DNA of 64,000 bases from Iodobacter arcticus (lineage in GTDB: Bacteria; Pseudomonadota; Gammaproteobacteria; Burkholderiales; Chitinibacteraceae). Location of the stretch: NCBI RefSeq assembly GCF_042664895.1, contig NZ_JBHTBQ010000019.1, forward strand, positions 176,240 through 240,239. The letters are read 5' to 3'. This document shows, piece by piece, positions 42,258 to 50,488 of this stretch (position 1 is its first letter; each line of letters starts with the position of its first letter). The translations under genes were made by a program, and so were the position numbers. The notes under the pieces are model-generated. The model ran no database searches. It worked only from the letters and a program-made list of their open reading frames with translations, and had not been told where the DNA came from.

Positions 42258-43961
42258 ATGCCTAATATCTTTTTTATGGTGATGCGGCGCATGCGTGCGC
42301 CGATTATTACGTTGATTCTGATTTATTCGATTGCCGTATTGGGCTTGGTACTGATTCCCGGCGTGGATGATCAGGGCAGGCCCTATCAAATGGGTTTTTT
42401 CCACGCTTTTTATTTTATTAGTTATACCGCAACCTCAATTGGCTTTGGTGAAACCCCTCATCCTTTTTCTTATTCTCAGCGCTTATGGGTTTTATGTTGC
42501 ATTTATTTATCGGTAACGGGCTGGGCTTATAATTTAGGGGCTATTTTTACTCTTTTTAATGATCAGGCTTTAAAAAAAGCAATTAAATATGCTCGTTTTA
42601 ATAATAAAGTGCGGCGTTTACGCGAGCCTTTTTATTTAGTTTGCGGCTATGGGCAAACGGGGCGTTTGCTATGCAAAGTGCTGGATAGGATTAATATCCG
42701 CTTTGTGGTGGTTGAATTAAGAGAAGAGCGGGTCAATCATTTGGCTTTGGCTGATTTTCAGTCCGATCCGGTTTTTTATGCGGGGGATGCGTCTAATCCC
42801 GAGTTATTAAAAATCGCGGGAATTACCCATCCTCGTTGCCGAGGCGTATTGGCTATTACCGGTGATGAAAACGTTAATTTAGCCATTGCGATGGCAGCGT
42901 TTGTTTTGCAGCCCAAGTTAGTATCGGTATGCCGCTGTAAAAATAAGGCAGTGGCAGACAATATGCAGTCGTTTGGTGCCAATAAAGTGATCAATATGTT
43001 TAATGCGGTGGGGCAACGTTTTCAGATGTTGCTGCATGCGCCGCATAGCTATCGTTTATGGAATCTGCTTTCTGATTTTCCTGGGTTACCGATCGCAGCC
43101 TTAGTGCGCCCGCCATGTGGGCATTGGGTGGTGGTGGGCTATGGCCGCTTTGGCATCTCAATGCGGGCCGCCCTGCTTAAAGAGGGCGCTACGGTAACGG
43201 TGATTGATCCTGATCCACAGCCTGATTTATTGCCCGGGCAGTTTGTGCAGGCGCTTGGCGTGAATGCCGATTCATTAATCGCTGCAGGTATCGAACACGC
43301 TTCGGGGCTATTGGTTTGCCATGATCACGATATTAATAATCTATCTGCGCTGGCAACGGCCAGAGTGATTAATCCTAAATTGTTTATTGTGGCAAGGCAG
43401 AATCTGCGCGATAACCGTTTATTATTTGAAGCCTTTAAGCCTGACATCACCTCTGTTCGCAGCGAGATTGTGGCGCATGAATGTTTGCGCGCTATAGAAA
43501 CGCCATTATTGGCACAGTTTTTAGATTTAATAAAAGAAGAAGACGAGGCTTGGGCGAAGGCCTTACTCGATCAGCTGGCTTCGTTATGTGATAACAAAGT
43601 GCCAGAGATCTGGAGCATTACGCTGGATGCTAAAAATACCGCTGCTGTGCATGCCTTTTTAGCCAATCCTTCGCCGCCTTTACGCCTTGCTCACTGGATT
43701 AATAACCCTTTCGATCATGGCTATAAACTGCAATGCTTGCCGCTGCTGCGCGTGCATGGGGACGAGCTGCAAGCATGGCCCTCCCTGGATACGCCGCTGA
43801 CTTTTGGCGATCAGCTGCTGTTTGCGGGTAATCGCGAAGCACAAAGCGCGCATCAAGCGATGCAAGAAGCCACACACCTGCTGGATTTTGCCCGTACCGG
43901 CAAAACCGAGCCACAAAGCTGGGTGTTTCGTAAATTGGCGGGGTGGCAGCAGGGGAAGTAA
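42258..43961 (+). CDS. Ion channel with two TrkA-N (RCK) domains
   Basis: 567 residues. TM1 about 17-36, pore loop with SYTATSIGFGETP about 55-67, TM2 about 76-96, then two Rossmann RCK domains: CGYGQTGRLLCKVLD and VGYGRFGISMRAALL. The RCK domains probably gate it by a nucleotide or ion. The filter reads T-S-I-G-F-G-E, not the usual TVGYGD, so the selectivity for K+ is less certain. Tightly linked to the DUF6394 gene. Confidence 0.82.
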   Translation: MPNIFFMVMRRMRAPIITLILIYSIAVLGLVLIPGVDDQGRPYQMGFFHAFYFISYTATSIGFGETPHPFSYSQRLWVLCCIYLSVTGWAYNLGAIFTLFNDQALKKAIKYARFNNKVRRLREPFYLVCGYGQTGRLLCKVLDRINIRFVVVELREERVNHLALADFQSDPVFYAGDASNPELLKIAGITHPRCRGVLAITGDENVNLAIAMAAFVLQPKLVSVCRCKNKAVADNMQSFGANKVINMFNAVGQRFQMLLHAPHSYRLWNLLSDFPGLPIAALVRPPCGHWVVVGYGRFGISMRAALLKEGATVTVIDPDPQPDLLPGQFVQALGVNADSLIAAGIEHASGLLVCHDHDINNLSALATARVINPKLFIVARQNLRDNRLLFEAFKPDITSVRSEIVAHECLRAIETPLLAQFLDLIKEEDEAWAKALLDQLASLCDNKVPEIWSITLDAKNTAAVHAFLANPSPPLRLAHWINNPFDHGYKLQCLPLLRVHGDELQAWPSLDTPLTFGDQLLFAGNREAQSAHQAMQEATHLLDFARTGKTEPQSWVFRKLAGWQQGK

Positions 43962-43964
43962 ACC

Positions 43965-44016
43965 CAAGTCTTGAACCACGGAGGGCACGGAGGACGCGGA
44001 GGTTCACGGAGAAAAA
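43965..44016 (-). repeat. Family D repeat, reverse copy
   Basis: CCCAAGTCTTGAACCACGGA, GGGCACGGAGGACGCGGAGG, TTCACGGAGAAAAA: the complement of family D, right after the channel stop. Confidence 0.8.
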
Positions 44017-44102
44017 TAAGGTATGAATTAAGTTGTTTTGTGGGTTTGAGCTTTTTGAAATCCTACGATCTGTATTCAAATCGCGAATCAAAGCAAGGGG
44101 CT

Positions 44103-44327
44103 TAAATCACCCCTTGAAGCACGCCGAAGCGAGGAATAAGCGACTCGGGGTTTCGGAAAAGGGGTAGCGAGGCAGCGAGCGAGCAGCCTTTTTCGCCGAG
44201 GCGATTATCCGCAGTGAGGGGCCTTCGTGCTGGTCGGGGCGGCCTTCTTTGCTTCCTTTCTTGGCCGTTCAAGAAAGGGAGTCCCCAGCGGGGATACCGC
44301 ACCTAAATCAACGTGCCGAAGGCACTG
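44103..44327 (-). repeat. Family E repeat copy 3, reverse
   Basis: Runs from CCCCTTGAAGCACGCC to GTGCCGAAGGCACT, colinear with copy 1 in reverse, with the TTCTTGGCCGTTCAAGAA hairpin at 44259-44276. Confidence 0.85.
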
Positions 44328-44349
44328 AAAATGTGATTACTGCACAATA

Positions 44350-45114
44350 TCAATCCGCCAACTGTCGTCTAAACACCCAGCTCACGCCATTGGATGCATC
44401 GCTGTCAAACGCATAGCCTTCCGCATTAAACGCTTTTAAATCGCTAGCCTGTGTGATGTTGCGCTCTGCCGCCCAGCGCACCATTAGGCCGCGTGCGCGT
44501 TTGGCGTAGAAGCTGATGATTTTGTATTTGCCGTTTTTCCAGTCTTCAAATACCGGTGTAATCAGCGGGCAATTTAAGAGCTTGGGTTTGACTGATTTAA
44601 AGTATTCGGTTGAGGCTAAATTCACGACGACTTTGGGCTCTATGGCGTTAATCGCCGCCGTAATGGTCTCGGCCCAGAAAGCGTAGAGATTATTCCCCGC
44701 GGCATTGGGCAGAGATGTACCCATTTCTAGGCGATAGGGCTGTATCAAATCCAGCGGGCGCAGCAGGCCGTAAAGGCCGGATAGGATGCGCAGATGCTGG
44801 CTGATATAGCTTAATTCTTGCGGCGTCATTTGCCCTGCATTCAACCCCTCGTACACATCACCCATAAAGGCCAGCACGGCTTGCTTGGCGTTATCCGGCG
44901 TGAAATCAGGGTGCCAGGCTTGGTAGCGGCCTACATTCAGCACTGCCAGCGGATCAGATAATTTCATCAGGCTGGCGATTTGCGCAGGCGTCTGCTGCTT
45001 GAGTAAAGCAATCAACTGGGCAGAATGATCCAGAAAATCAGGCTGGCTGAATTCCTTGGTAATGGGAGCAGTGGTGTAATCCAGCGTTTTGGCTGGAGAG
45101 AGCAGCATAAGCAT
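44350..45114 (-). CDS. yaaA: Peroxide stress protein YaaA
   Basis: About 254 residues. YaaA (DUF328) lowers free iron under peroxide stress and protects DNA. It begins MLMLLSPAKTLDY, and LSGLYGLLRPLDLIQPYRLEMG, NLASTEYFKSVKPK and KIISFYAKRARGLM are signatures. The start is set by homology at 45114 (or 45108, MLLSPAK); the open frame runs 47 codons further upstream but through family D sequence. Confidence 0.92.
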   Translation of the reverse strand: MLMLLSPAKTLDYTTAPITKEFSQPDFLDHSAQLIALLKQQTPAQIASLMKLSDPLAVLNVGRYQAWHPDFTPDNAKQAVLAFMGDVYEGLNAGQMTPQELSYISQHLRILSGLYGLLRPLDLIQPYRLEMGTSLPNAAGNNLYAFWAETITAAINAIEPKVVVNLASTEYFKSVKPKLLNCPLITPVFEDWKNGKYKIISFYAKRARGLMVRWAAERNITQASDLKAFNAEGYAFDSDASNGVSWVFRRQLAD

Positions 45115-45171
45115 GGCGGACTTTGATTGCGGAATGGTTGTTGAAAAAGCGGCAGGCAAAAGATCTGTAGA

Positions 45172-45292
45172 CACAGAGACCGGTGAGAACACAGAGCACA
45201 CTGAGAAAAGCTGAGTAAAACCTAAGAAACCCAAATCTTGAATCACAGAGAACACTTGTCCCCAGAGTTACACGGAGAAAACCAAGAGGAAG
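45172..45292 (-). repeat. Family D repeat, compound reverse copy
   Basis: TCTGTAGACACAGAG, GGTGAGAACACAGAG, CCCAAATCTTGAATCACAGAG and TACACGGAGAAAACC: two reverse family D units joined. It creates the spurious 5' extension of yaaA. Confidence 0.7.
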
Positions 45293-45316
45293 AGGCTGTA
45301 AAGCTTTAACTCGTTC

Positions 45317-45378
45317 TTATGTTTTCTCCGTGTTCTGCTTTTAAACTCTGTGTTCTCTGTGTCTACAGACCTTAGGTT
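45317..45378 (+). repeat. Family D repeat copy with ACAGACC tail
   Basis: TGTTTTCTCCGTGTTCTGCT, TGTGTTCTCTGTGTCTACAG, ACCTTAGGTTTTTTT. The tail is the version also found at the spuC stop. Confidence 0.75.
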
Positions 45379-45393
45379 TTTTTTACCAGCTAA

Positions 45394-46008
45394 TTAAGGC
45401 TCTACCCCAGATCCACGCAGCAGGGCGGCGAGTTCCATGGCGGTTTTGACTTGCATCTTTTCTAAAATCCGTGCGCGGTGAACTTCGACGGTTTTCATTG
45501 AGATCGATAAATCATCGGCAATTTGCTTGTTCAAACGGCCAGTCAGAATCAGCTTCATCACTTCGCGCTCGCGCGGGGTGAGGGTGCCTAGGCGTTTGGT
45601 GATTTGCATCTTCACTTGCCAAATGCCGCGCTTGGTTGCGTCGTTGACAAGGCAGCGCTCAACTAGATCAACGATATCGTTATCGTTAAATGGTTTTTCA
45701 ACGAAATCGGTAGCGCCTTGTTTTAAAGCGCCCACTGCCATGGGTACATCGCCGTGGCCAGTTAAAAACACCACGGGTGGGCAATAAGGATGCTCTTTGA
45801 TTCGATCAAATAGCTCTAAGCCACCCATGCCGGGCATGCGCACGTCGAGCAGTAAACAGCCGTAACGCTCGGGTGTGTAATCGGCTAGCAGCGCTTCTGC
45901 GCTGGCATAGCTGTCGGCACGGTGATTGCGGGTGGAAAAGAGCCATACGAGGGCATCGCGAATGGCGTCATCGTCATCAACGATTGCAATGCGGCGATCA
46001 GGATTCAT
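45394..46008 (-). CDS. FixJ/DctR-like response regulator
   Basis: 204 residues. An N-terminal REC domain (IAIVDDDDAIRDALVWLF; phospho-acceptor in CLLLDVRMPGMGG; FVEKPF Lys) is followed by a LuxR-type HTH (LTPREREVMKLILTG, then NKQIADDLSISMKTVEVHR). It acts as a transcription factor phosphorylated by the kinase encoded upstream. AGAGGAAA lies about 11 nt before the ATG, within a duplicated copy of the kinase 3' end (46009-46133). Confidence 0.88.
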   Translation of the reverse strand: MNPDRRIAIVDDDDAIRDALVWLFSTRNHRADSYASAEALLADYTPERYGCLLLDVRMPGMGGLELFDRIKEHPYCPPVVFLTGHGDVPMAVGALKQGATDFVEKPFNDNDIVDLVERCLVNDATKRGIWQVKMQITKRLGTLTPREREVMKLILTGRLNKQIADDLSISMKTVEVHRARILEKMQVKTAMELAALLRGSGVEP

Positions 46009-46133
46009 TTGCGTGGATTTCCTCTGAGGGGGACCGGTTAGCTAAGGATAGAAAAAAGCGCTGCATCGCGAATGGCACTCGATTGCAATGCGGCGATCAG
46101 GGTTCATTAGCCTGGGTTTCCTCGGAAAACGGT
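46009..46133 (-). repeat. Tandem duplication at the kinase/regulator junction
   Basis: Two diverged copies of the same junction. In the left copy (about 45960-46034) the minus strand reads SEEIHANES-stop overlapping ATGAATCCTGATCGCCGC; in the right copy (about 46070-46133) it reads SEETQANEP-stop overlapping ATGAACCCTGATCGCCGC. The right copy ends the kinase, the left copy starts the regulator. The frame opened by the right ATG reads MNPDRRIAIECHSR and stops 14 codons later, a vestigial regulator start. Confidence 0.75.
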
Positions 46134-48343
46134 ACGGTGAAGATAAAGCGGCAACCGCCGCCAGGATTGTTTTCTGCCCAAAGACGGCCTTGGTGATACT
46201 CGATAATAGAGCGACAAATATTCAGCCCCATTCCCATGCCGGTGTCTTTGGTGGTGTAAAACGGTTTAAACAATTGTTCCATTTGTTCGGGACTAATACC
46301 AGTGCCGCGATCCGCAATGATAACTTGTAAGTAATCATGCTCCCTACTCAACATAATGGCCAGAGTACGCTGCGATGCGGGCGTATCGCTCATCGCTTCC
46401 ATCGCATTACGGATTAAATTGAATAATACCTGTTCCAGCATAATAGGATCGACATATAAAGGCGGTAAATCGCTGGGCTCAGAAATACTGATTTCTACGC
46501 CACGCCGCACCGCCTCGTGCGATTGCAAATCCAGCACGGTATCGAGTAAGCCGGTAATGGTGCAGCGGCGGCGATGCGGTGCGCGGCGCTGCACAAATTC
46601 ACGAATGCCGCGAATAATCTGTCCGGCGCGTCTGGCCTGCTCGCCCATTTTTTCGATGGCTTGCGATAGCTGCTGTAAATTAGGCGTGGGATTGGCCAGA
46701 ATATTGCGGCAACCCGATGCATAGCTGGCAATTGCGCCCAAGGGCTGGTTTAGCTCGTGGGCAAGGCTAGAGGCCATTTCACCCATCGAGATCAGCCGGC
46801 TGGTTTGTTGTAGTTTCTCGTTTTGCAGGCGCTCGCGCTCGGCGGCTATTTTAAGCGCGGTGATATCGGTGGCGACTTCCAGCCAGACATCCGAATCATC
46901 CACCCATAGGTTGTGGCGGCTTTTGATCTGAAACCAGCGTTTTTTGATCGGGTCATACCATTCTGAATCGATCGGTGTATCAAAGCGGCGGGCGCTAAAG
47001 GGCACGATGCAGCAGCGGCCTCGCCAATCGGGCAGATTAAACGAGCGATCAAACTGGCGGTTGCTCATCAGCAGCTCGCCACTATCGGCGTCGCTCACGG
47101 CTACCGCCGTATCCAGACCATCAAGTACGGTTACAAAGCGTTGGTGCGACGCTTGCAGCACTTCGCGTTCACGTTTTAGCTCGGTAATATCGTAGAGCGA
47201 GCCCATCCAGCCAATATGCCGCCCCGCGCCGTCAATCAGGCTAGAGCCATGTAGGCTGACATCAAAGCGCTCACCATTTTTACGCATAAAGCGCACGGCC
47301 TGGCCGTTAGGATCGGCGCGGCCTTGGCGAATAGCATCAAAAGCCGCCTGGCAGCGCTCTAGCTCTTCGGGGGGCCAGTAGGGCAGTGGTGGTTGCTGGC
47401 CGAGCAACTCGTCGGCGCTAAAACCGGTCATTTCACAAAAAGCACGGTTTACATAGATGAGCCGACCATCCTTATCCATCGCCCGCATACCGCTGACTAG
47501 CGAGTCTTCCATCGCTTGGCGCAGCGCGGTTTCGGCGCGCAATTGCATTTCTGCCTGAGAGCGAACACGCATCACGCGGTGCAAGAGTGCGGTAGAGGCC
47601 AGCATGCCGATGGCTAAAAACAGCAGCACCCAAGGCAGCGATTCGGTTAGTCGGTGGCGGGGCACATGGTAAAGCTCGGCTTGCAGCGATAGACCCAAGG
47701 GCGGGGTATCAAGTGCAATGCGCGTGCTTAGGCCGCTTGGATCGAGTTGGCGGCTGGATTTGGCCGCCAGCGTTACATAATTATGGTTAAGCAGTAGCAC
47801 TTGATAGCGCTGAGCAATCCACCAAGGCACTTGCTGCTGCAAGAGCCGCTCAAATGAGAAGGTGGCAATCACAAAATTTTGCCCGTCTGCACTCGGCACA
47901 GCGTATTGCGCCAAAGGCGGCTGGCCGGGCTTGGTGTGCAGCGTGCTCCAGCCACTTTCGCCATTAAAAGGCAGTATTTTTTGCTGCGGAGCCGCCCACC
48001 AGACTTTGAAATCATTCTGATTTCTGACGACCAGACTGACGATTTCCGGGCTGTTTTGAATTAAGGAGAAAGCACGCGCCTGAAACAGGGCCGATTGCTG
48101 GTTGTAATTTGAAACGGCCAAAGCATTAATGGCATCGGTATTGGCGGTGATTTGTTGTTGAATCGCTTGCTTTTGCCAGAGCACATCTTGTTCCAGCTGA
48201 TTGCTGCGCTGCTTTTGGCCTTCATCTGAAGTCAGCAGTAGCCAACTGGCAAAGGCCAAGGTAAATAGCGCTGCGATTAAGCCCGGCAGAAGTTGCAGCC
48301 AGCGGCTGATGCGGGGCGAGAAGGTGATAGGGTGCAGAGTCAA
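46097..48343 (-). CDS. PAS sensor histidine kinase, DctS/FixL-like
   Basis: 748 residues. TM1 about 15-35, a periplasmic domain of about 200 residues, TM2 about 240-260, then PAS about 285-395 (GRLIYVNRAFCEMTGFSADELLG), a second weaker PAS, the phospho-acceptor SLAHELNQPLGAIASYASG near residue 535, and an ATPase domain with NLIRNAMEA, ADRGTGI and TGMGMGLNICRSII. The layout is that of DctS, the C4-dicarboxylate sensor, but no dct transporter is adjacent, so the ligand is uncertain. The start is a TTG at 48343 without good SD, chosen for lack of an alternative before TM1. Confidence 0.85.
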   Translation of the reverse strand: MTLHPITFSPRISRWLQLLPGLIAALFTLAFASWLLLTSDEGQKQRSNQLEQDVLWQKQAIQQQITANTDAINALAVSNYNQQSALFQARAFSLIQNSPEIVSLVVRNQNDFKVWWAAPQQKILPFNGESGWSTLHTKPGQPPLAQYAVPSADGQNFVIATFSFERLLQQQVPWWIAQRYQVLLLNHNYVTLAAKSSRQLDPSGLSTRIALDTPPLGLSLQAELYHVPRHRLTESLPWVLLFLAIGMLASTALLHRVMRVRSQAEMQLRAETALRQAMEDSLVSGMRAMDKDGRLIYVNRAFCEMTGFSADELLGQQPPLPYWPPEELERCQAAFDAIRQGRADPNGQAVRFMRKNGERFDVSLHGSSLIDGAGRHIGWMGSLYDITELKREREVLQASHQRFVTVLDGLDTAVAVSDADSGELLMSNRQFDRSFNLPDWRGRCCIVPFSARRFDTPIDSEWYDPIKKRWFQIKSRHNLWVDDSDVWLEVATDITALKIAAERERLQNEKLQQTSRLISMGEMASSLAHELNQPLGAIASYASGCRNILANPTPNLQQLSQAIEKMGEQARRAGQIIRGIREFVQRRAPHRRRCTITGLLDTVLDLQSHEAVRRGVEISISEPSDLPPLYVDPIMLEQVLFNLIRNAMEAMSDTPASQRTLAIMLSREHDYLQVIIADRGTGISPEQMEQLFKPFYTTKDTGMGMGLNICRSIIEYHQGRLWAENNPGGGCRFIFTVPFSEETQANEP

Positions 48344-48470
48344 TCTGATAAGCCAAGGAGTCGACCCGAAAAGGTCGGGTAACCTAGTGAAAGGTTAATT
48401 ATCCACGGATGTCAGCAATTGTCTAGGATAGCTTGGGTTTGGGCTGCTTATGTGTGGGGGGCAGCAGCTT

Positions 48471-48604
48471 AATCCTATCAACGTAGTTAGATGCTGCCGA
48501 CAATGACAAGCATTGAATCATCGTAGGGCGGGTGCAACCCGCGTATTTTTCAGCATCGCTCGCGGGTTTCACCCGCCCTACGAAAAAGACTCGCTTAAGT
48601 TGAC
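48471..48604. mobile_element. MITE-like element, copy 3
   Basis: Left end AATCCTATCAACGTAG and right end CTTAAGTTGAC are decayed versions of the 11073 element ends; a family B hairpin sits in the middle. Confidence 0.55.
48522..48582 (+). repeat. Family B repeat, full copy
   Basis: CGTAGGGCGGGTGCAACCCGC and inverted GCGGGTTTCACCCGCCCTACG. Confidence 0.8.
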
Positions 48605-48696
48605 AAAAAGCGTGCCCACCCTACGATATTGCTCAGGGAGGTTAATGTGAACCACATCCTAAGGCTTACTCTAAGCACCTTAATTCAAACCCTGTT

Positions 48697-48740
48697 TTCT
48701 CCTTGAAACGCTGTGTTCTCTGTGTTTCAAGGTTTGGGTT
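48697..48740 (+). repeat. Family D repeat, short copy
   Basis: GTTTTCTCCTTGAAACGCTG, TGTTCTCTGTGTTTCAAGG, TTTGGGTTTTG. Confidence 0.7.
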
Positions 48741-48756
48741 TTGCTGCGTAACTCAG

Positions 48757-49749
48757 CTACTTGACCAGATTAATCAATGGCTCACCCCTGGCAAAAGCGC
48801 TGACTTCGCATAGCACCGAATCGGCGATATTTGCTAGCGCTTCATCAGTTAAAAAGCCTTGATGCGAGGTGATCATGACATTGGGGAAGGTGGTGAGCCT
48901 TGCCAGAACGTCGTCTTCTAATGCCGAGCCGGATAGGTCTTCAAAAAACACGCCTTCTTCGTACTCGTAAACATCCAGCCCTACGCCGCCTACCTGGCCG
49001 CTTTTTAGTGCGTCGAGCAGGGCGCTGCTGTCGATCAGCCCGCCTCGGCTGGTATTGATAATCACTGCACCCTGCTTCATGTTCGCCAGCGTATCGGCAT
49101 TGATCATATGCTTGGTTTCATTGGTGAGCGGGGTGTGCAGCGAGATAATATCCGATTGCGCCAGCAGCTCATCCAGCGAAACAAAGGTGCAGCCTAGCTC
49201 AGCAGCGCGCTCAGGCGAGGGGCTGCGATCAAATGCCAGCACTTTGCAGCCAAAGCCATGAGCAATCGCAATAGTGGCCGCGCCAATTTTACCTGCGCCA
49301 ATCACGCCAAAAGTGCGGCCATGCAAGTTAAAGCCTACTAAGCCATCCAGCGAGAAATTACCTTCACGAATCCGGTTATAAGCGCGGTGCGTTTTGCGGG
49401 TGAGGGTGAGTAGCAGGGCAAAAACGTGTTCGGCCACCGCTTCAGGGGAATAAGCCGGTACGCGCGTTACGCTGATGTTGTGCTTGGTTGCGGCAGCTAA
49501 ATCGACACCATTAAACCCTGCGCAGCGAAGAGCGACGAGCTTTATGCCGAGTTTGGCAAGCTGCTCCAGGGTGGGGGCGTCGACCCGGTCATTTACAAAA
49601 GGGCAGACCACTTCAAAGCCGGATGCCAGTGCGGCAGTTTGGATATTTAGGCGGTCTTCAAAAAATACCAGCTCATGGCCATGCCGGGTATTGGCTTGGC
49701 TAAGGGTGGCTCGATCGTATCGTTTGCTATCAAAAACGGCAATGCGCAT
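48757..49749 (-). CDS. ldhA: D-lactate dehydrogenase (fermentative)
   Basis: 330 residues (E. coli LdhA 329). NADH-dependent reduction of pyruvate to D-lactate. The nucleotide motif VIGAGKIGAATIAIAHG, catalytic Arg in NTSRGGLIDS, GLDVYEYEEGVFFED and the proton-donor His in ITSHQGFLTDEAL are intact; the RCAGFNGVDLAAA segment is typical of LdhA. CAGGA is 6 nt before the ATG. Confidence 0.93.
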   Translation of the reverse strand: MRIAVFDSKRYDRATLSQANTRHGHELVFFEDRLNIQTAALASGFEVVCPFVNDRVDAPTLEQLAKLGIKLVALRCAGFNGVDLAAATKHNISVTRVPAYSPEAVAEHVFALLLTLTRKTHRAYNRIREGNFSLDGLVGFNLHGRTFGVIGAGKIGAATIAIAHGFGCKVLAFDRSPSPERAAELGCTFVSLDELLAQSDIISLHTPLTNETKHMINADTLANMKQGAVIINTSRGGLIDSSALLDALKSGQVGGVGLDVYEYEEGVFFEDLSGSALEDDVLARLTTFPNVMITSHQGFLTDEALANIADSVLCEVSAFARGEPLINLVK

Positions 49750-49901
49750 GGGAATCCTGCTTATTCAGTAAATTCTAGTTCTTGAGCTAGCTTGATTTTG
49801 CGGTGTAGAGCGAATGTGAAGTCATTGTTTCGGCAAGAAGCAAAACCAAACTAGAAATTTCAAGCGGGCTTAGAGGTAATCCTGTCAACTTAAGCGAAAC
49901 G

Positions 49902-49962
49902 TGTAGGGCGGGTGCAACCCGCGAGCAAGGCTGAAAAGTACGCGGCTTGCACCCGCCCTACG
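49902..49962 (+). repeat. Family B repeat, full copy
   Basis: TGTAGGGCGGGTGCAACCCGC and inverted GCGGCTTGCACCCGCCCTACG. Confidence 0.8.
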
Positions 49963-49984
49963 ATGATTCAATGTTTGTTGTTTT

Positions 49985-50049
49985 TAGGGGCACATCGACG
50001 AAGTTGGAGCAAGCGGTGCGCAAGAAAAACGAATGTACATCCCATGTAA
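49985..50049 (+). repeat. Family A repeat, decayed copy
   Basis: TAGGGGCACATCGACGAAG and GCGGTGCGCAAGAAAAACG; the outer arms no longer pair. Confidence 0.6.
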
Positions 50050-50127
50050 AACCCGCTCTGTTTTTGACCAAAAGTTGATAGGGGTACTGAGCCAGGTGAA
50101 AAAATCAGGGTCTAATTCAAACCCTGT

Positions 50128-50179
50128 TTTCCGCCATGAAACTCCGTGTTCTCCGTGGTTCAAGATCTGGGTTTTGCTA
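50128..50179 (+). repeat. Family D repeat copy
   Basis: GTTTTCCGCCATGAAACTCC, GTGTTCTCCGTGGTTCAAG, ATCTGGGTTTTGC. Confidence 0.75.
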
Positions 50180-50197
50180 CTAGGTAATTAGCAAGGC

Positions 50198-50455
50198 TTA
50201 GCCTTCTTTAAACATATGGGTATGGCTGCCGGTCAGGTTACGGCCTTTCCAGTGAAAATCGGTGATTTTAGCGGTGAGTACATCGGCTGCTGCTGCACTG
50301 TCGGTGAGCAGTTGCACCAGAGCAAGCACGTGTTCGCTATTGCTATCGGTGATGGTGATGTTGCCAAAATCGTGCAGACCAATGTCATCATTCAATAGGC
50401 TGCGTACATCTTCAACTGTGGTTTCAGGAGGAAGGTTGCCAATTACTATTTGCAT
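50198..50455 (-). CDS. RRM-type RNA-binding protein
   Basis: 85 residues, a single RNA recognition motif. RNP2 is MQIVIGNLPPETTVEDVRSL; the RNP1 position (HVLALVQL) lacks the usual aromatic residues, so RNA binding may be weak or altered. Small RRM proteins in bacteria are often cold-induced. The ATG at 50455 has AAGGG 8 nt upstream; the frame is open six codons earlier. It follows the NDUFA9-like gene by 33 bp on the same strand. Confidence 0.7.
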   Translation of the reverse strand: MQIVIGNLPPETTVEDVRSLLNDDIGLHDFGNITITDSNSEHVLALVQLLTDSAAAADVLTAKITDFHWKGRNLTGSHTHMFKEG

Positions 50456-50488
50456 GGTTGTACCCTTAAACATTAAAAAAGAACGTGT

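Larger units (their letters stand above)
43962..44349. other. Repeat-filled gap between the channel gene and yaaA
   Basis: Convergent genes are separated by a reverse family D copy (43965-44016) and a full reverse family E copy (44103-44327); nothing else is seen. Confidence 0.7.
48344..48756. other. Repeat-filled gap between kinase and ldhA
   Basis: Contains MITE-like copy 3 (48471-48604) with a family B core, and a family D copy (48697-48740). Between them lies a short GCGTGCCCACCCTACG relic. No gene. Confidence 0.6.
49878..50084. mobile_element. MITE-like element, copy 4
   Basis: Left end AATCCTGTCAACTTAAG and right end AAGTTGATAGGGG are inverted. Inside are a family B hairpin (49902-49962) and a decayed family A copy (49985-50049), showing that A and B travel as modules of the same element. 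Confidence 0.65.
49750..50197. other. Repeat-filled gap between ldhA and the RRM gene
   Basis: Holds the ldhA promoter side, MITE-like copy 4 (49878-50084) with family B and A cores, and a family D copy (50128-50179). No gene supported. Confidence 0.6.
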
